A stretch of 64,000 nt of DNA from Paenibacillus auburnensis. GTDB taxonomy: Bacteria; Bacillota; Bacilli; Paenibacillales; Paenibacillaceae. A program made the position numbers and the translations under genes. Under the pieces are notes generated by a model, which worked only from the letters and a program-made list of their open reading frames with translations, ran no database searches and was not told where the DNA came from. Below, piece by piece: positions 42,758 to 53,600 of the stretch (position 1 is the stretch's first letter; the number at the start of each line of letters is the position of its first letter). Location of the stretch: contig NZ_CAKMMG010000001.1 of the NCBI RefSeq assembly GCF_927798115.1, positions 1,178,001 to 1,242,000 on the forward strand, in the 5' to 3' direction.

Positions 42758-44038
42758 TTAACCTTTGGACAGCATAATATTCAAAATCGTCTCATCTGTT
42801 GCGGCAAGCCCTTCCTGGACCAGCCGTTCCATGTTACGGATCGTATCCTCGACCTTTTCAAAAATCACGCCGTCACTGTCGGACGGTGAAATATTATTCA
42901 TCGCCAGCGTTGCCGCTTGGATCGCAGCATTGGTGGAGGTGGAAATTTTGAGCGCGCAGGTTGATTTCGCACCATCACAGATCATACCTGACAAAGAAGC
43001 AATCGTATTCTGGATTCCATGTTTGATTTGTTCTAGACTGCCACCCATGAGGTAGACAATGCCGCTGTTTGCTCCAACTCCACCGGCAATGCCCGACCCG
43101 CACAGCGGTGAGAGGCGTCCGATATAATGTTTGACATGCACGGTAACCAGGTTGCTGAGGGCGATGGCCCGGGCCAGCATTTCATCATCTTTGCCCAGAA
43201 GCTCCGCCAGCTTAATAACCGGCAGTGTACAGGCAATGCCCTGATTGCCGCTTCCGGCAGTGGTCATCACGGGCATAGCGCTGCCGTCCATCCGTGCATC
43301 GGAGGCCGCAGCCGTAGCGGCAATAACCGAATTAGCCACATCATTACCGAACAGATTGACAGCGGAGCGCTGACTCATCTTTTTGCCGACCTGAAGGCCA
43401 TAGTCTCCCCGCAATCCCTCGTCCGAAATCGCCTTATTCATTCTGGCACCTTCCAAGAGAAACTCCAGCTCTGAATAATCCGTGTTGCAGACAAATTCAA
43501 AGATTCCTTCCAAAGAAACCGCATAGGCTTCCGGGCTCAGCAGTTCGTCCTCCCCGCAGTCCCCCTTGTCCTTTTGGATCCCGACCGGCATCCCATCCTT
43601 CTCCAGTAAGACAATATTGGTATGCTCTCCCGAAATAATTGCCGTAGCCTGGTGGTTAGCGCTGCTGACCCGGGCTTCAATATATAGTTTCTCAAGGGTA
43701 TCTTTCAGTTCCACATCCAGCAGCTTGCGCCCGATGATTGCGTTAGCCTGCTCTAATTCTTCTGCGGTCAGTCCGGAGAGAATCTCCAGCTTCCTGTGTG
43801 ACCGGTGGATGACTGCACCAAGTGCTGCCGCAATTGGCAATCCGGTCTGACCGGTGCCGGGAATCCCGACTCCCATGGCATTCTTGATTATATTTCCGCT
43901 AAGATGCAGCTGAATGGACGTAATCTCCTCCTGCAGCAGCTCAGCCGCCAAAGAGACGGCATAGGCCACAGCGATCGGCTCTGTGCAGCCTTCGGCGGGA
44001 ACGATTTCCTTTTTGAGTATTTCCAATAGATTAACCAT
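42758..44038 (-). CDS. cyuA: L-cysteine desulfidase (CyuA/YhaM, UPF0597)
   Basis: The 426-residue protein belongs to the serine-dehydratase-alpha-like UPF0597 family. Family marks are EIVPAEGCTEP (Cys18), AMPVMTTAGSGNQGIACTLPV, LSPLCGSGIAGGVGANSGI and GMICDGAKSTCALKISTS; the Cys can hold a [4Fe-4S] cluster. Members split L-cysteine to pyruvate, ammonia and sulfide. The frame opens at 44053, but ATG 44038 has GGTGA 8 bases upstream and gives the family N-terminus MVNLLEILKKE. It is monocistronic. No cysteine transporter gene is adjacent. Confidence 0.88.
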   Translation of the reverse strand: MVNLLEILKKEIVPAEGCTEPIAVAYAVSLAAELLQEEITSIQLHLSGNIIKNAMGVGIPGTGQTGLPIAAALGAVIHRSHRKLEILSGLTAEELEQANAIIGRKLLDVELKDTLEKLYIEARVSSANHQATAIISGEHTNIVLLEKDGMPVGIQKDKGDCGEDELLSPEAYAVSLEGIFEFVCNTDYSELEFLLEGARMNKAISDEGLRGDYGLQVGKKMSQRSAVNLFGNDVANSVIAATAAASDARMDGSAMPVMTTAGSGNQGIACTLPVIKLAELLGKDDEMLARAIALSNLVTVHVKHYIGRLSPLCGSGIAGGVGANSGIVYLMGGSLEQIKHGIQNTIASLSGMICDGAKSTCALKISTSTNAAIQAATLAMNNISPSDSDGVIFEKVEDTIRNMERLVQEGLAATDETILNIMLSKG

Positions 44039-44134
44039 AGATAAGATCACCATTCCTCTAGTTGCCGGAGTTTATCCATTTATAGTACAACAGAGTGCAG
44101 GTTCAGGGGAACTGTATATTGACTTTGGGAAGAT

Positions 44135-45127
44135 TTACTTTGGTTCTGCTTCATTCATAAATGCCCTGAAGTTCTCGGCAATTGCCTTGGATTGGGTGTG
44201 GTGTAAATAATGCTCTCCTTCAAGTGTCACCACTCTGCCATGATCCAAAGGCCGGACCTGCGCTTCATGCTGCGGCAGCCAGTCCTCAACCTCTGTATTA
44301 TCCGCCTGTACAAATAAGATAACTGGGAAAGCTTTCGGGAAGCTTAGCTGCTGAGCGTCTTTAAAATTCGCAGAGATATGCTTCATCTCGTTCAAAGTCG
44401 TATCGTTGTTCGAGTTTTTATACGAAAGCATCCGCATCTGCTGTTTCGTCTGATCATCGAAGGATGATGATGCATACGGGTCACCGCTTATTTTCATAAC
44501 GAATCTTAGCAGACCTGATTTCTTGAGGAATTTGAACGATTTCATCGGAAATTCAGCGTCCATCCCGCCTTGTTCCGGAACACTGCTGTCGATCCCGGCA
44601 AAGGCGGTCACTTCCTCCGGATACTTGTTCACGTAGTCCAGGGCATATATGCCTGCAATGGAGTGCCCCATCAGGATATACCGGTCAATATTCAGCTGCT
44701 GCAGAGCCTCATGAATTTCCTTTACAATATTCGCAGTTGTCCGTTCGGAATCGGTACCATCACTTAATCCATAGCCGAAGGGCTCTATCGCCACCACCCT
44801 GTAATAGGGGGACAGTTCATCCATCAGCAGCTTAAAATCAAGGGCCGGGGCCGCTGTGCCGAATCCGGGCAGGAGCACGACCGTTTCATCCCCTTGCCCC
44901 TCTATGGTCACATTCATCTGTTTGCCGTCCACTGGCACCAGCTGCCCATAGGGGATTATTTTTCCTTGTTCGGATTTGCTGCTGACCACATTCACTATAA
45001 ACACTATCGCCAGAAACAACGCTGCTGCAATAGCTAAGATACCGATTATTTTAAGTAAAAGCCTTAGTATCCTCTTCATTCTATTGCCTGTCCGCGTGTT
45101 CGTTCTCTGAGATTGTTCCACTGACAT
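44135..45127 (-). CDS. Membrane-anchored alpha/beta hydrolase
   Basis: The 330-residue protein has one N-terminal membrane helix (about 20-48) and an extracytoplasmic alpha/beta-hydrolase domain. The nucleophile is Ser156 in ILMGHSIAGI, the oxyanion region is LLPGFGTAAP, and a His lies in EGEHYLHHTQS. The catalytic triad looks intact, unlike the hydrolase-fold regulator at 32.4 kb. The substrate is unknown. AGGGGAAG sits close to ATG 45127; an internal ATG before the helix (MKRILRLLLK) is an alternative start. No partner gene is evident. Confidence 0.87.
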   Translation of the reverse strand: MSVEQSQRTNTRTGNRMKRILRLLLKIIGILAIAAALFLAIVFIVNVVSSKSEQGKIIPYGQLVPVDGKQMNVTIEGQGDETVVLLPGFGTAAPALDFKLLMDELSPYYRVVAIEPFGYGLSDGTDSERTTANIVKEIHEALQQLNIDRYILMGHSIAGIYALDYVNKYPEEVTAFAGIDSSVPEQGGMDAEFPMKSFKFLKKSGLLRFVMKISGDPYASSSFDDQTKQQMRMLSYKNSNNDTTLNEMKHISANFKDAQQLSFPKAFPVILFVQADNTEVEDWLPQHEAQVRPLDHGRVVTLEGEHYLHHTQSKAIAENFRAFMNEAEPK

Positions 45128-45307
45128 CTTCCCCTGTCCGTACTGTTTTTTTCGGCTGGCTTGAACGAGCCGTTAAGATCAGCTTAACGAATGAAGATGT
45201 ACTCCGAGTGACGGCAATATGAACGCAGTATGAACAGGTAAAAAATGCTGTAGTATAGAAACGCGGATCCCGAGCCTCGGTGGCCCTCTATGATTCTAAC
45301 TATTCTG

Positions 45308-46666
45308 CTATCCGATGAGCGGTAAGGTCACAATTATAACCGTACCCCGGCCAGGTTCGCTCTCCACCCGGATGCTGCCTTGATGCAGCAGTACAATCTG
45401 CTTCACGATAGCAAGCCCCATGCCGCTGCCGCCATATTGGCGGCTGTGCGAACGGTCTGCCTTAAAGAAGCGTTCAAAGATCCGCTGCTGATCCTCCTGT
45501 GAAATTCCGATTCCCGTATCGGAGATCCGGACGGTCACATCGCCATTCTCCTGTAGGATGCTGACAGTGATCACGCCGCCATCCGGGGTGAATTTGATGC
45601 TGTTGCCAATAATATTCGTCCACACCTGATTTAACTGATCATAATCGGCTGTCAGCAAGGCGGGTATCAGATCAAGCTCGAATGTAATATTGCGTGCTGA
45701 CCATTGTGGCTGGAGCGCAACAATCACCCGCCTGAGCTGTTCATCCAGAATGAACTTGACCCGCTGCTGCAGCTGTGGCTGTGATTCAAGTACACTCAGT
45801 TTAAGCAGACTATCGCTCATCTTGGATATCCGTTCTGCTTCAGCCATGATAATCTGGAGATAACGGCTTCGTTCGTCGTCTGTGATATCCGCCTGCTGAA
45901 GTGCAAGCGCATAACCCGAGATCGAAGTGAGCGGTGACTGTACCTCATGAGATACGTTTGATACGAATTCTCTGCGCATCTGCTCCAGCTGCTGCAGTTC
46001 ACGCATCATTTGTTCGAAGCTACGGGCCAGCGTCCCAAGTTCCCCCGACTGCTTAATGTTCAGCTTGACGCTGAAATCACCAGCGGCGATCTGCCGGGTC
46101 GCCTGTGTCAATTTTTTGATCGGACGGATGAGGTACATGGCGGCCACCAGAATCAGCAGGCTTCCGGCAATCAGCGAATACATCAGAAAGTTAAGCACCC
46201 ATTTTATAATAAAAGTGGTTGATGAAGGCGCACGCTGCTCCACGAACATTGCTTTCGTCCCTATCTCTGTCTTGAGCGGCAGCCCTATGAGTATCGGATC
46301 AATCCCGTCTGTCCGGGTTTGAACAACCTCTCCCTTCAGGACGTCCGCGATTTGTCCGGCAGTTACATGGAGAGGATCATGTCCGTCAATTGCACTGAAG
46401 ATCTGCAGCTGCCCCTTCCTGTCATAAATACGGACATAAAAAGAATTAAGCTGCTTCATCCCGCTGACGTACGAGTCTGCTTCCCGCACCGGTAACAGGT
46501 CGTAAATGCGGGAAACATCCTGGCCAAAATCCATCAGGGTAACCCGCAGATTGTCATTCAATTGATCTTCATAGATCCATGTAGCCACAAAAAAGGCAAT
46601 GACAGCGCCCCCGACTACGGAGAACAGGAAGGTCAGAACAACACGTATATATAAGGATTTAATCAT
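45308..46666 (-). CDS. Sensor histidine kinase of a two-component system
   Basis: The 452-residue kinase has TM1 near 8-30, an external sensor of about 125 residues, TM2 near 158-180, HAMP at 181-235, and HisKA with His240 in SNVSHEVQSPLTSISGYA. The ATPase domain has NSIKFTPDGG (N box), DTGIGISQEDQQRIFERFF and GSGMGLAIV. The sensor region lacks a named domain, so the signal is unknown. The SHEVQSPLTSI box matches a Bacillales group of OmpR-coupled kinases. Its ATG overlaps the response regulator's TGA by 4 bases, so the pair are translationally coupled. Confidence 0.93.
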   Translation of the reverse strand: MIKSLYIRVVLTFLFSVVGGAVIAFFVATWIYEDQLNDNLRVTLMDFGQDVSRIYDLLPVREADSYVSGMKQLNSFYVRIYDRKGQLQIFSAIDGHDPLHVTAGQIADVLKGEVVQTRTDGIDPILIGLPLKTEIGTKAMFVEQRAPSSTTFIIKWVLNFLMYSLIAGSLLILVAAMYLIRPIKKLTQATRQIAAGDFSVKLNIKQSGELGTLARSFEQMMRELQQLEQMRREFVSNVSHEVQSPLTSISGYALALQQADITDDERSRYLQIIMAEAERISKMSDSLLKLSVLESQPQLQQRVKFILDEQLRRVIVALQPQWSARNITFELDLIPALLTADYDQLNQVWTNIIGNSIKFTPDGGVITVSILQENGDVTVRISDTGIGISQEDQQRIFERFFKADRSHSRQYGGSGMGLAIVKQIVLLHQGSIRVESEPGRGTVIIVTLPLIG

Positions 46667-47337
46667 TCGGTAACCTCCAGACGGTAGCCAAGTCCGCGCA
46701 CGGTCCCGATCTGGAAATCAGTGATATGCGCGAACCGTTCCCGCAGGCGTTTAATATGTACATCAATCGTCCGTTCATCCCCTGGGTAATCAAGCCCCCA
46801 GATCTGTTCGATCAACTGTCCGCGTGTGTAGACCTGTCCGGGAGTTCCGGCAAGCTTATACAGAAGTTCGAATTCCTTCAGCGGCAGGGTGAGTGCCTCA
46901 GTGCCTATCATGATCTTATAGGTCTGCCGATCAAGAGTGACGCTGCCCAGCCGAATCATCTGTGTAGTGCCGATTTTATAGCGTTTCAATAAGGCTCTGA
47001 CCCGGACCGTTAACTCCAGCGGATCGAAAGGCTTCGTCAAATAATCATCTGTGCCGAGTTCAAACCCCTTCACCTTCTCCCAGGTTTCGCCCCTGGCAGT
47101 CAGCATTAGCAGCGGCAGATCAGGGCTGGCTCTCCGTAGCTCCTTGCATAAGGTCCAGCCGTCCATCACCGGCATCATAATATCAAGTACAACCAGATCA
47201 ACAGGCTGCGAAAGATAAATACTCAGTGCCTCCTTGCCGTCCGCAGCCTCGGCTGTGGTAAATCCGTCGTTCCGCAGAAATAAACAGACGAGTTCGCGAA
47301 TGTTCGCATCGTCGTCCGCAACCAGTATAGTAGGCAT
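46663..47337 (-). CDS. OmpR-family response regulator
   Basis: The 224-residue regulator has receiver Asp52 (LVVLDIMMPVMDG), acidic pocket ADDDAN at 7-12 and Lys in LTKPFDPLE. The winged-helix effector region ends TIDVHIKRLRERF ... IGTVRGLGYRLE. GAGGGAAC precedes the ATG. It is co-translated with the downstream kinase. Targets are unknown; nearby genes encode a membrane hydrolase and the pentose phosphate enzymes, and neither shows an obvious box. Confidence 0.95.
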   Translation of the reverse strand: MPTILVADDDANIRELVCLFLRNDGFTTAEAADGKEALSIYLSQPVDLVVLDIMMPVMDGWTLCKELRRASPDLPLLMLTARGETWEKVKGFELGTDDYLTKPFDPLELTVRVRALLKRYKIGTTQMIRLGSVTLDRQTYKIMIGTEALTLPLKEFELLYKLAGTPGQVYTRGQLIEQIWGLDYPGDERTIDVHIKRLRERFAHITDFQIGTVRGLGYRLEVTE

Positions 47338-47439
47338 CTGTTCCCTCTTTTCCTTGATTCAGCTTATCGTAAAGTAATCATTATACTATAAAGACATGCG
47401 ATTCAAATAATCATCCGTGAACCGGATATTACAGAGCAC

Positions 47440-47490
47440 AAAAAAAAGCGGCAACCCCAGTGCCCTTTAAGGACAATGAAATTCGCCGCT
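47440..47490 (-). terminator. Terminator after gnd
   Basis: AGCGGC (47447-47452) pairs with GCCGCT (47484-47489). The minus-strand tail is eight T. Downstream of the gnd stop at 47555. Confidence 0.8.
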
Positions 47491-47554
47491 CTTATATTAA
47501 CCCTGCTATAAAGATAAGGCTTGTGCCAAAGTTCAAGCAATATAGATGTGCCGC

Positions 47555-48448
47555 TTATATGGTTTCTACGGCATGTCCGCCAAACTCGTTGCGCAGCGCG
47601 GCAACTACTTTGCCGGTGAAGGTGTCAGTCTCCAGCGAACGGTAGCGCATCAGCAGCGCCATTGCGATAACCGGTGTAGCCGCCTGCAGATCAAATGCTG
47701 TTTCCAGTGTCCATCTGCCTTCTCCGGAGGAGTGCATAATCCCTTTGATCTCGTCCAGCTTGGCATCCTTCGAGAAGGCGCGTTCCATTAGCTCCATCAG
47801 CCATGAGCGGATAACGGAGCCGTTGTTCCACACACGGGCTACCTCCTCGAAGTTAAAGTCAAAGCCGCTTTTCTCCAGCACTTCAAAGCCTTCCCCGATT
47901 GCGGCCATCATGCCGTATTCAATCCCGTTATGCACCATCTTCAGGAAATGGCCGCTGCCGGACTTGCCGGCATACAGGTAGCCATTGTCCACAGAGGTAT
48001 CACGGAACAGCGGCTCGGCAATCGTCCAGGCTTCCTCGTCTCCGCCGATCATGTAGCAGGCGCCATTGCGTGCCCCTTCCATCCCGCCAGAGGTTCCGGC
48101 ATCCAGGAAGTATATCCCTGAATGTTCGAGTTCATCATGGCGGCGGATGGATTCCTTGTAGTGCGAGTTCCCGGCCTCGATGATAATGTCGCCTTTGGAC
48201 AGAAGCGGGGTCAGCTCAGTAATTACAGAGTCGACAAACTGATGCGGCACCATAATCCAGGCAATCCGCGGAGTATCCAGCTTGCTCACGAGTTCGGCCA
48301 GATTAGCCGCCCCTGATGCCCCCTTCGCTCCAATCTCTTCAACGGCAGCGGCATTCACGTCATACGCCACAACCTCATGTCCATGCTCCAGCAGGTTCTG
48401 GCCCAGATTGAAGCCCATTTTTCCTAATCCGATCAATCCGACTTTCAT
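47555..48448 (-). CDS. gnd: 6-phosphogluconate dehydrogenase, short (decarboxylating) type
   Basis: The 297-residue enzyme has the dinucleotide motif GLIGLGKMGFNLGQNL at the start, and IIEAGNSHYKESIRR and FLDAGTSGGMEGARNGACYMIGG, the substrate block. It is of the about 300-residue type (YqeC-like), lacking the extra C-terminal domain of the long enzyme. It converts 6-phosphogluconate to ribulose 5-phosphate, CO2 and NAD(P)H. GGAGGGA precedes the ATG. It follows zwf by 59 bases, so the two oxidative pentose phosphate dehydrogenases form an operon; a lactonase gene is absent from the window. Confidence 0.93.
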   Translation of the reverse strand: MKVGLIGLGKMGFNLGQNLLEHGHEVVAYDVNAAAVEEIGAKGASGAANLAELVSKLDTPRIAWIMVPHQFVDSVITELTPLLSKGDIIIEAGNSHYKESIRRHDELEHSGIYFLDAGTSGGMEGARNGACYMIGGDEEAWTIAEPLFRDTSVDNGYLYAGKSGSGHFLKMVHNGIEYGMMAAIGEGFEVLEKSGFDFNFEEVARVWNNGSVIRSWLMELMERAFSKDAKLDEIKGIMHSSGEGRWTLETAFDLQAATPVIAMALLMRYRSLETDTFTGKVVAALRNEFGGHAVETI

Positions 48449-48507
48449 TACATATCCCTCCGAATTGTATTTGTATAGGCAAGTGTTAAGAGTACAAAGG
48501 GTACAGG

Positions 48508-50052
48508 TTAAGCTCCGGGCCGGATAACATCCGCTTCAAATCCGCGGAAGCTGTTCTGCTTGGACTGCTCCGCAGGCGTTACCTCATCGAGCCACCAGTG
48601 GTCCTCTCCAAGCAGCTCATCTGCTGCATCCGGTCCATAAGAACCCGAAGCATACGTATGAAGCGGCAGCGTTCCTTCTTCCGTTGCTTCGATAATCGGC
48701 TGAACCCATTGCCAGGACAGTTCCACTTCATCCCAATGGGCGAAGAAAGTCGCATCCCCGAGCAGCGCATCATAGATCAGATTCTCATAGGCTTCCGGCA
48801 GGTCCGAATTGGCCGAATCATGTTTGATGCTGACCGGCTCAAGCTGGCCGTGCTGGCGCGGGTTTTTGGTATTCAGCTGCAGTGAAATGCCTTCGCCCGG
48901 CCCGATTTCGATTACCAGCAGGTTCGGGTCCAGCGGGACCTCCCCTCTGTTTTTGTTATGGAAATCATTAAACGGTTCCTTGAATTCTATAACGATCCGG
49001 GTCGATTTCTCTTTCATGCGTTTGCCGGTGCGGATATAAAAAGGTACTTCATTCCACATCGGATCATCAATCCACAGGCGGGCGGCGATATAAGTCTCAT
49101 TCTGCGAGGAAGCTTCAATACCCGGTTCGGCGGTGTAGGCAGGGACCTTGTTACCTTTAATCTCACCAGCGCCGTATTGTCCGCGCACCACATGCTGAGT
49201 GACCTCTTCCTTCAGCAGCGGACGTAAGGACTGGATCACATGCCGCTTCTTGCTGCGGACATCCTCAGGTGTGCTGCCTTTAGGAAGCTGCATGGCCATC
49301 ATCATCAGGAGCTGAAGCATATGGTTCTGGAACATGTCGCGCAGCGCACCCGCCTTGTCATAATAGCCTGCCCGCTCTTCCACACCGACAGTCTCAGCAG
49401 CTGTAATCTGGACATTCGCGATATAACGGTTTTGCCATAATGCCCGAAGTACAGGGTTCGAATACTTCAACACTTCCAGGTTCTGTACCATCGGCTTGCC
49501 GAGGAAGTGATCAATCCGGAAAATTTCTTCTTCCTTAAAGGCCGCATTCAGGCTGTTATTCAGCTCCCGCGCCGACTGCAAATCTCTGCCGAAAGGCTTC
49601 TCGATGATCAGGCGTTTCCAGCCGGTTGTGTCACCAAGACCGCTAGCTTGGATATTGCCGGCAATCGGACCGAAGAATTCAGGACCGACCGACAGATAAA
49701 ACATCCGGTTACCGGGGATATTCAGCTGTTGTTCACGGCGGCGTACATGACCCAGCAGCTTGGTATAATCCTCCGGACGTCCCACGTCCAGCACGCTATA
49801 TTCGAAAGCCCGCAGAAAATTCTGCAGCCCGGCTGACTCTTTTACCGGACGGCGGGAAAAGGTACGCAGCGAATCCAGCACCTGCGCCTGGAACGTTTCA
49901 TTACTGAGTTCTCTTCTTCCAAGTCCAATTACGGAAAGAGGGCCGGAAAGCTTGCCATCTGCGAACAGATTATATAAAGCCGGGTAGATTTTGCGTTTAG
50001 CCAAATCTCCGGTAGCGCCAAAAAGCACAAAAGTTGATGATTCCACTTTCAT
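48508..50052 (-). CDS. zwf: Glucose-6-phosphate 1-dehydrogenase
   Basis: This 514-residue enzyme is the first of the oxidative pentose phosphate pathway. FVLFGATGDLAKRKIYPALYNL binds NADP, EEIFRIDHFLGKPMVQNLEVLKY is the active-site region with the catalytic His, and VPFYIRTGKRM is the later family block. It is about 20-25 residues longer at the C-terminus than many homologues. GGGAGG ends one base before ATG 50052; the GTG two codons on has better spacing. A strong promoter lies upstream, and gnd follows in the same operon. Confidence 0.96.
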   Translation of the reverse strand: MKVESSTFVLFGATGDLAKRKIYPALYNLFADGKLSGPLSVIGLGRRELSNETFQAQVLDSLRTFSRRPVKESAGLQNFLRAFEYSVLDVGRPEDYTKLLGHVRRREQQLNIPGNRMFYLSVGPEFFGPIAGNIQASGLGDTTGWKRLIIEKPFGRDLQSARELNNSLNAAFKEEEIFRIDHFLGKPMVQNLEVLKYSNPVLRALWQNRYIANVQITAAETVGVEERAGYYDKAGALRDMFQNHMLQLLMMMAMQLPKGSTPEDVRSKKRHVIQSLRPLLKEEVTQHVVRGQYGAGEIKGNKVPAYTAEPGIEASSQNETYIAARLWIDDPMWNEVPFYIRTGKRMKEKSTRIVIEFKEPFNDFHNKNRGEVPLDPNLLVIEIGPGEGISLQLNTKNPRQHGQLEPVSIKHDSANSDLPEAYENLIYDALLGDATFFAHWDEVELSWQWVQPIIEATEEGTLPLHTYASGSYGPDAADELLGEDHWWLDEVTPAEQSKQNSFRGFEADVIRPGA

Positions 50053-50117
50053 TCCTCCCGTTATTATCTAATGTTTATTAGGTTACTTATAATTACTCGC
50101 AAACTTTAATATAACAC

Positions 50118-50146
50118 ATCATACGACTGTAAAAACCATTCGTCAA
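50118..50146 (-). promoter_or_regulatory. Promoter of the zwf-gnd operon
   Basis: Minus strand TTGACG (50146-50141), 17 bases, TATGAT (50123-50118). The leader would be about 60 bases. Confidence 0.7.
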
Positions 50147-50245
50147 CCTCATTTCGACATTTACGAAAAGTACTTATTTTCACGAACTTCTCACTATGTT
50201 ATAGTTAGCGAGATATTATTAATAACTTCAAAGGGTGGATGCAAA

Positions 50246-50560
50246 GTGACCCAGGAGATTAGACCATTACTTGCCAAAGTAGAGCACGCTTATCATATCG
50301 TTGGGAAGAAATGGGTGAATCTGATCATTCATGTGCTGATGGAAGGGCCTAAGCGGTTCAGTGAGCTGCATACCATCATCCCGGATTTAAGCAAACGCAT
50401 GCTGAATGAACGCTTGAAGGAGCTTGAAGGCTGCGGTCTGCTCAGCCGTACAGTCATCCCTGACCGGCCGGTCCGGACGGAATATTCGCTCACGCAAAAA
50501 GGGCAGGAGCTTGGAGCTGCGCTCTGCCATGTTGAGGATTGGGCGGTAAAGTGGCTGTGA
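50246..50560 (+). CDS. HxlR-family transcriptional regulator
   Basis: The 104-residue winged-helix protein has the HxlR pattern (VGKKWVNLIIHVLMEGPKRFSELHTIIPDLSKRMLNERLKELEGCGLLSR). It has one Cys in LEGCGLL and one in LCHVED; redox-sensing relatives such as YodB use an N-terminal Cys, which is absent here. It starts at GTG after AAGGGTGG; an ATG in the leader is in another frame and closes quickly. It is divergent from zwf, whose promoter it might control. Confidence 0.9.
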   Translation: MTQEIRPLLAKVEHAYHIVGKKWVNLIIHVLMEGPKRFSELHTIIPDLSKRMLNERLKELEGCGLLSRTVIPDRPVRTEYSLTQKGQELGAALCHVEDWAVKWL

Positions 50561-50572
50561 TGATGTTAACGT

Positions 50573-50601
50573 AAAAAAAGCGGAGCCTGCGGCTCCGCTT
50601 T
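50573..50601. terminator. Bidirectional terminator between hxlR-type gene and GH43 gene
   Basis: AAAGCGGAGCC-TGC-GGCTCCGCTTT (50577-50601), with seven T on the minus-strand side. Confidence 0.85.
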
Positions 50602-50639
50602 AGGTCATTCATTTTGCTACATCGTACTATCCATTAATC

Positions 50640-53600
50640 CTATTTAACATACTGCTGATATTCTGCCTGAACTTTTTCCGGCGTTAGTACATTGTTGTAG
50701 ATCTTCAGTTCGTCGATTAAGCCTTTGTAAGGAGTATCCCAGTAATTCACACCCAACGTGAAGATCCCATTATTATTCTTGAAAATATTTGGGAAGTCGG
50801 TGCCTGAAAACTTCTCTTCGCCGTTGATATACAGCTTGACCGTTCCGTTTTGGACTGTAAAAACAACATGCGTCCATTGATTTTCAGCAACTTTGATTCC
50901 GGCTGTTGCCCGGTAGGCCGCATTCGCCCATAGCACTGTTTCTTTGTCAGCGAGCTGCGGAACAAGGCTGATCCAGCTGCTATTCGAGCTTGCTCCAAAG
51001 AAGGCCGTCGTAAAGTTGGTCAGCAGCTCTGGATTTAGCCACATGGAGACGGAGTAGCTATTGCTGTTGATCAAGCCGTCAGGCAGGCGGATTCCGGACA
51101 TGCCGTCCAATAGTGCAGCTTGACCCGAAATTCCAGTTCCGTAGGTGATACTTCCAACAGTAGTACTGTCGATTAGCGAACCGGTTACTCTGCCTTCACC
51201 GGTGAGCTGGAGCGAATCCTTCAGGTCCCCGTTAAAAGAGTACACGGCGACAAGCCCGTCCGTTACTTTTACAGTATAGCTGCCTGTGACACTGCTGCCA
51301 TCTGTGGAAGTAGCGGTAATGACCGTTTCACCAACTGTCTTCGCAGTCACCACACCAGTTACGGAATCAACCGAAGCAATTTCAGGTGCGCTTGAGGTCC
51401 ATGTCAGAACCTGGTTTCCGGCATTACCCGGAAGGATGACAGGCTGCGGAGTAAAGGTATTGCCTGTGGCTACACTTTTCTCTGCATCCGCAAAAGAAAT
51501 GGAAGTCACCTTGACATTTGCATCTGGTTCACCGTTAACAAGCCAGCCGACGGCTTCCGGAGTCAGTGCCTTCTCATAGACCCGGAACTGGTCGATGAGT
51601 CCCTTATAAGGGATATCCCAATAGTTGACACCAAGGGCAAACACACCGTCCGTTCCTTTGAAAACATCTGTAAAGGAGGTGCCTGAATATTTCAGCACTC
51701 CGTTCACATAAAGCTTAACTGCTCCGGCATCATACGTGAATGTGATATGCGACCACTTGCCTGCCGGAATCTGCAGACCGGCATCCGCGTCCAGCCAGGT
51801 ATCACTGCCGAACCACATCCGTGTGGTGGCTGCACCATTTCCGTATGGTAGAAGGCTTATCCAGTTGGTTGAAGATTTGGCCCCGAAAAATGCCGGTGTA
51901 TAGGCTGTCAGCTGCTCTGGATTCAGCCATAGGCTAATTGTATAAGCATTGCTGCTGATCAGTCCGTCCGGCAGGCGGACACCGGAGCTGCCATCCAGCT
52001 TAACGGCTTGGCCGACTTCTCCATCCACATAGCTTACTTTTCCATCAGTGGTGTTGATCAGCTTGCCTGTAGCTGTGCCTGCTGCCAGGCGGTCACCGCT
52101 CTCTGCCAGATTGCCTTCAAAATCATACGCTGCAACCAGGCCGTCTTCGAGCTGAGTGCCGCTGAGCTGTACTACTACCACTGTAAAAGTCTTGGTTTTG
52201 GTCGCTTCACCAAGCTTGATAGTGGCTGTAAGCTCCACAGTTGCATTTCCGCTGCCCGCTGCCGGACGGATTACTTTACCGTCTGCTGCAACTACAGCTT
52301 CGTTGGAAGAAGCCCAGGTAATAACGGCTCCATGTACGCCAGAAACTGGCAGTTTCAGATCACGGTAGATCTTGCTTGTATCGCCCAGCGTGAGGCTATT
52401 CGCCACATTTACAACCAGTTCATCATCGCTAAGCAGTTCAATGGCACTGCCCCAGACTGCTACTCCCTGGTCGGACATTGCCGTAAAGACCATAACATTG
52501 TCCTTCCGGGTAGAATCCCATTGCTTTACAAAAACACCTTTGTAAAGTCTTTGCACAGGACTGCCATTGTCTGTTTCGTTGATCAGCAGATGGGCGTAAT
52601 AATCGCCCGCAAGCTCCCAAGTCCCGCTAACCGCTCCGCCAAGGGTACCGTCTTCCAGCAGTTCAACATCAACTGTGGATTTGATCTTGGCCGAGGTATC
52701 CTCGCCGTGATTAACGAACTGATAAGCACCGATTACATCAGCCCGCTCTACTTTGGAGAGGGTCTCACCGGAATAACGGTGCGGTGCAACAACCGGCCAG
52801 GCATCTTCATTCATGAACATTTGATGTACCCGCACCTCATGGGTTTCGCCGCGCAGCGGGAATCTCGTATGGAAGAAGTTGAAGATCTTGCCCTCTTCCT
52901 CGTCATAATAAACTGAATTATGACCTGAGGATACATAACCGTACGTAGGGAAATCAGCCACTCCGTTCAGATTGCTGAACAGGAAGTTCCCCAGCAGTTT
53001 ATTACCAATGGCCGAATGATCTTCATCGGTCGCCAGTACAGCATCTTGGCCAGTAGCATCCTTATATGGACCGTCCGGATTCGCGGAACGGAACAGCCGC
53101 ATATTGTAACCGCCGTCAGATGCTAGTCCGCCGTAAGTCACATACAGATAGTAATAGTCCGTTTTCTTATCATAGACTACATAAGGGCCTTCGCCCGATT
53201 TGAAATTACCGCCAGAAATCTTTGTTCCGAAATAACGGTCAATGATTCTGCCGTCTGCCGTCGTGCCGTCTTTTCCCGGATACTTCGGCTTGCCGGTAGC
53301 CGGATCTACTTCCAGCACAAAAATCCCGCCTGACCAAGATCCGTAGGTCATCCACAGCTTGCCGTCCTCATCATAGAACAGGGTCGGATCAATAGCGTTA
53401 GTGTACATTTTGTTATTGTACGTACCATTCGTATTGAACCAGGCCGGATTCATGCCATCCAGTTTCCCGTCGTCAATCAGCGCCTGAATGTTGGTATTGG
53501 TCCACTTTTTGTTAATTGTACTATTGGCATCATATGCTTCGTCTGCAGTGAATCCGGAATACAATACAGTTCCGCCATAGACGTAAGGTCCTTCAATATT

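Noticed and set aside
52008..52916. Plus-strand ORF of 302 codons opposite the GH43 gene
   Set aside because: Shadow of the SLH-GH43 coding sequence, no Shine-Dalgarno and no coherent domain.
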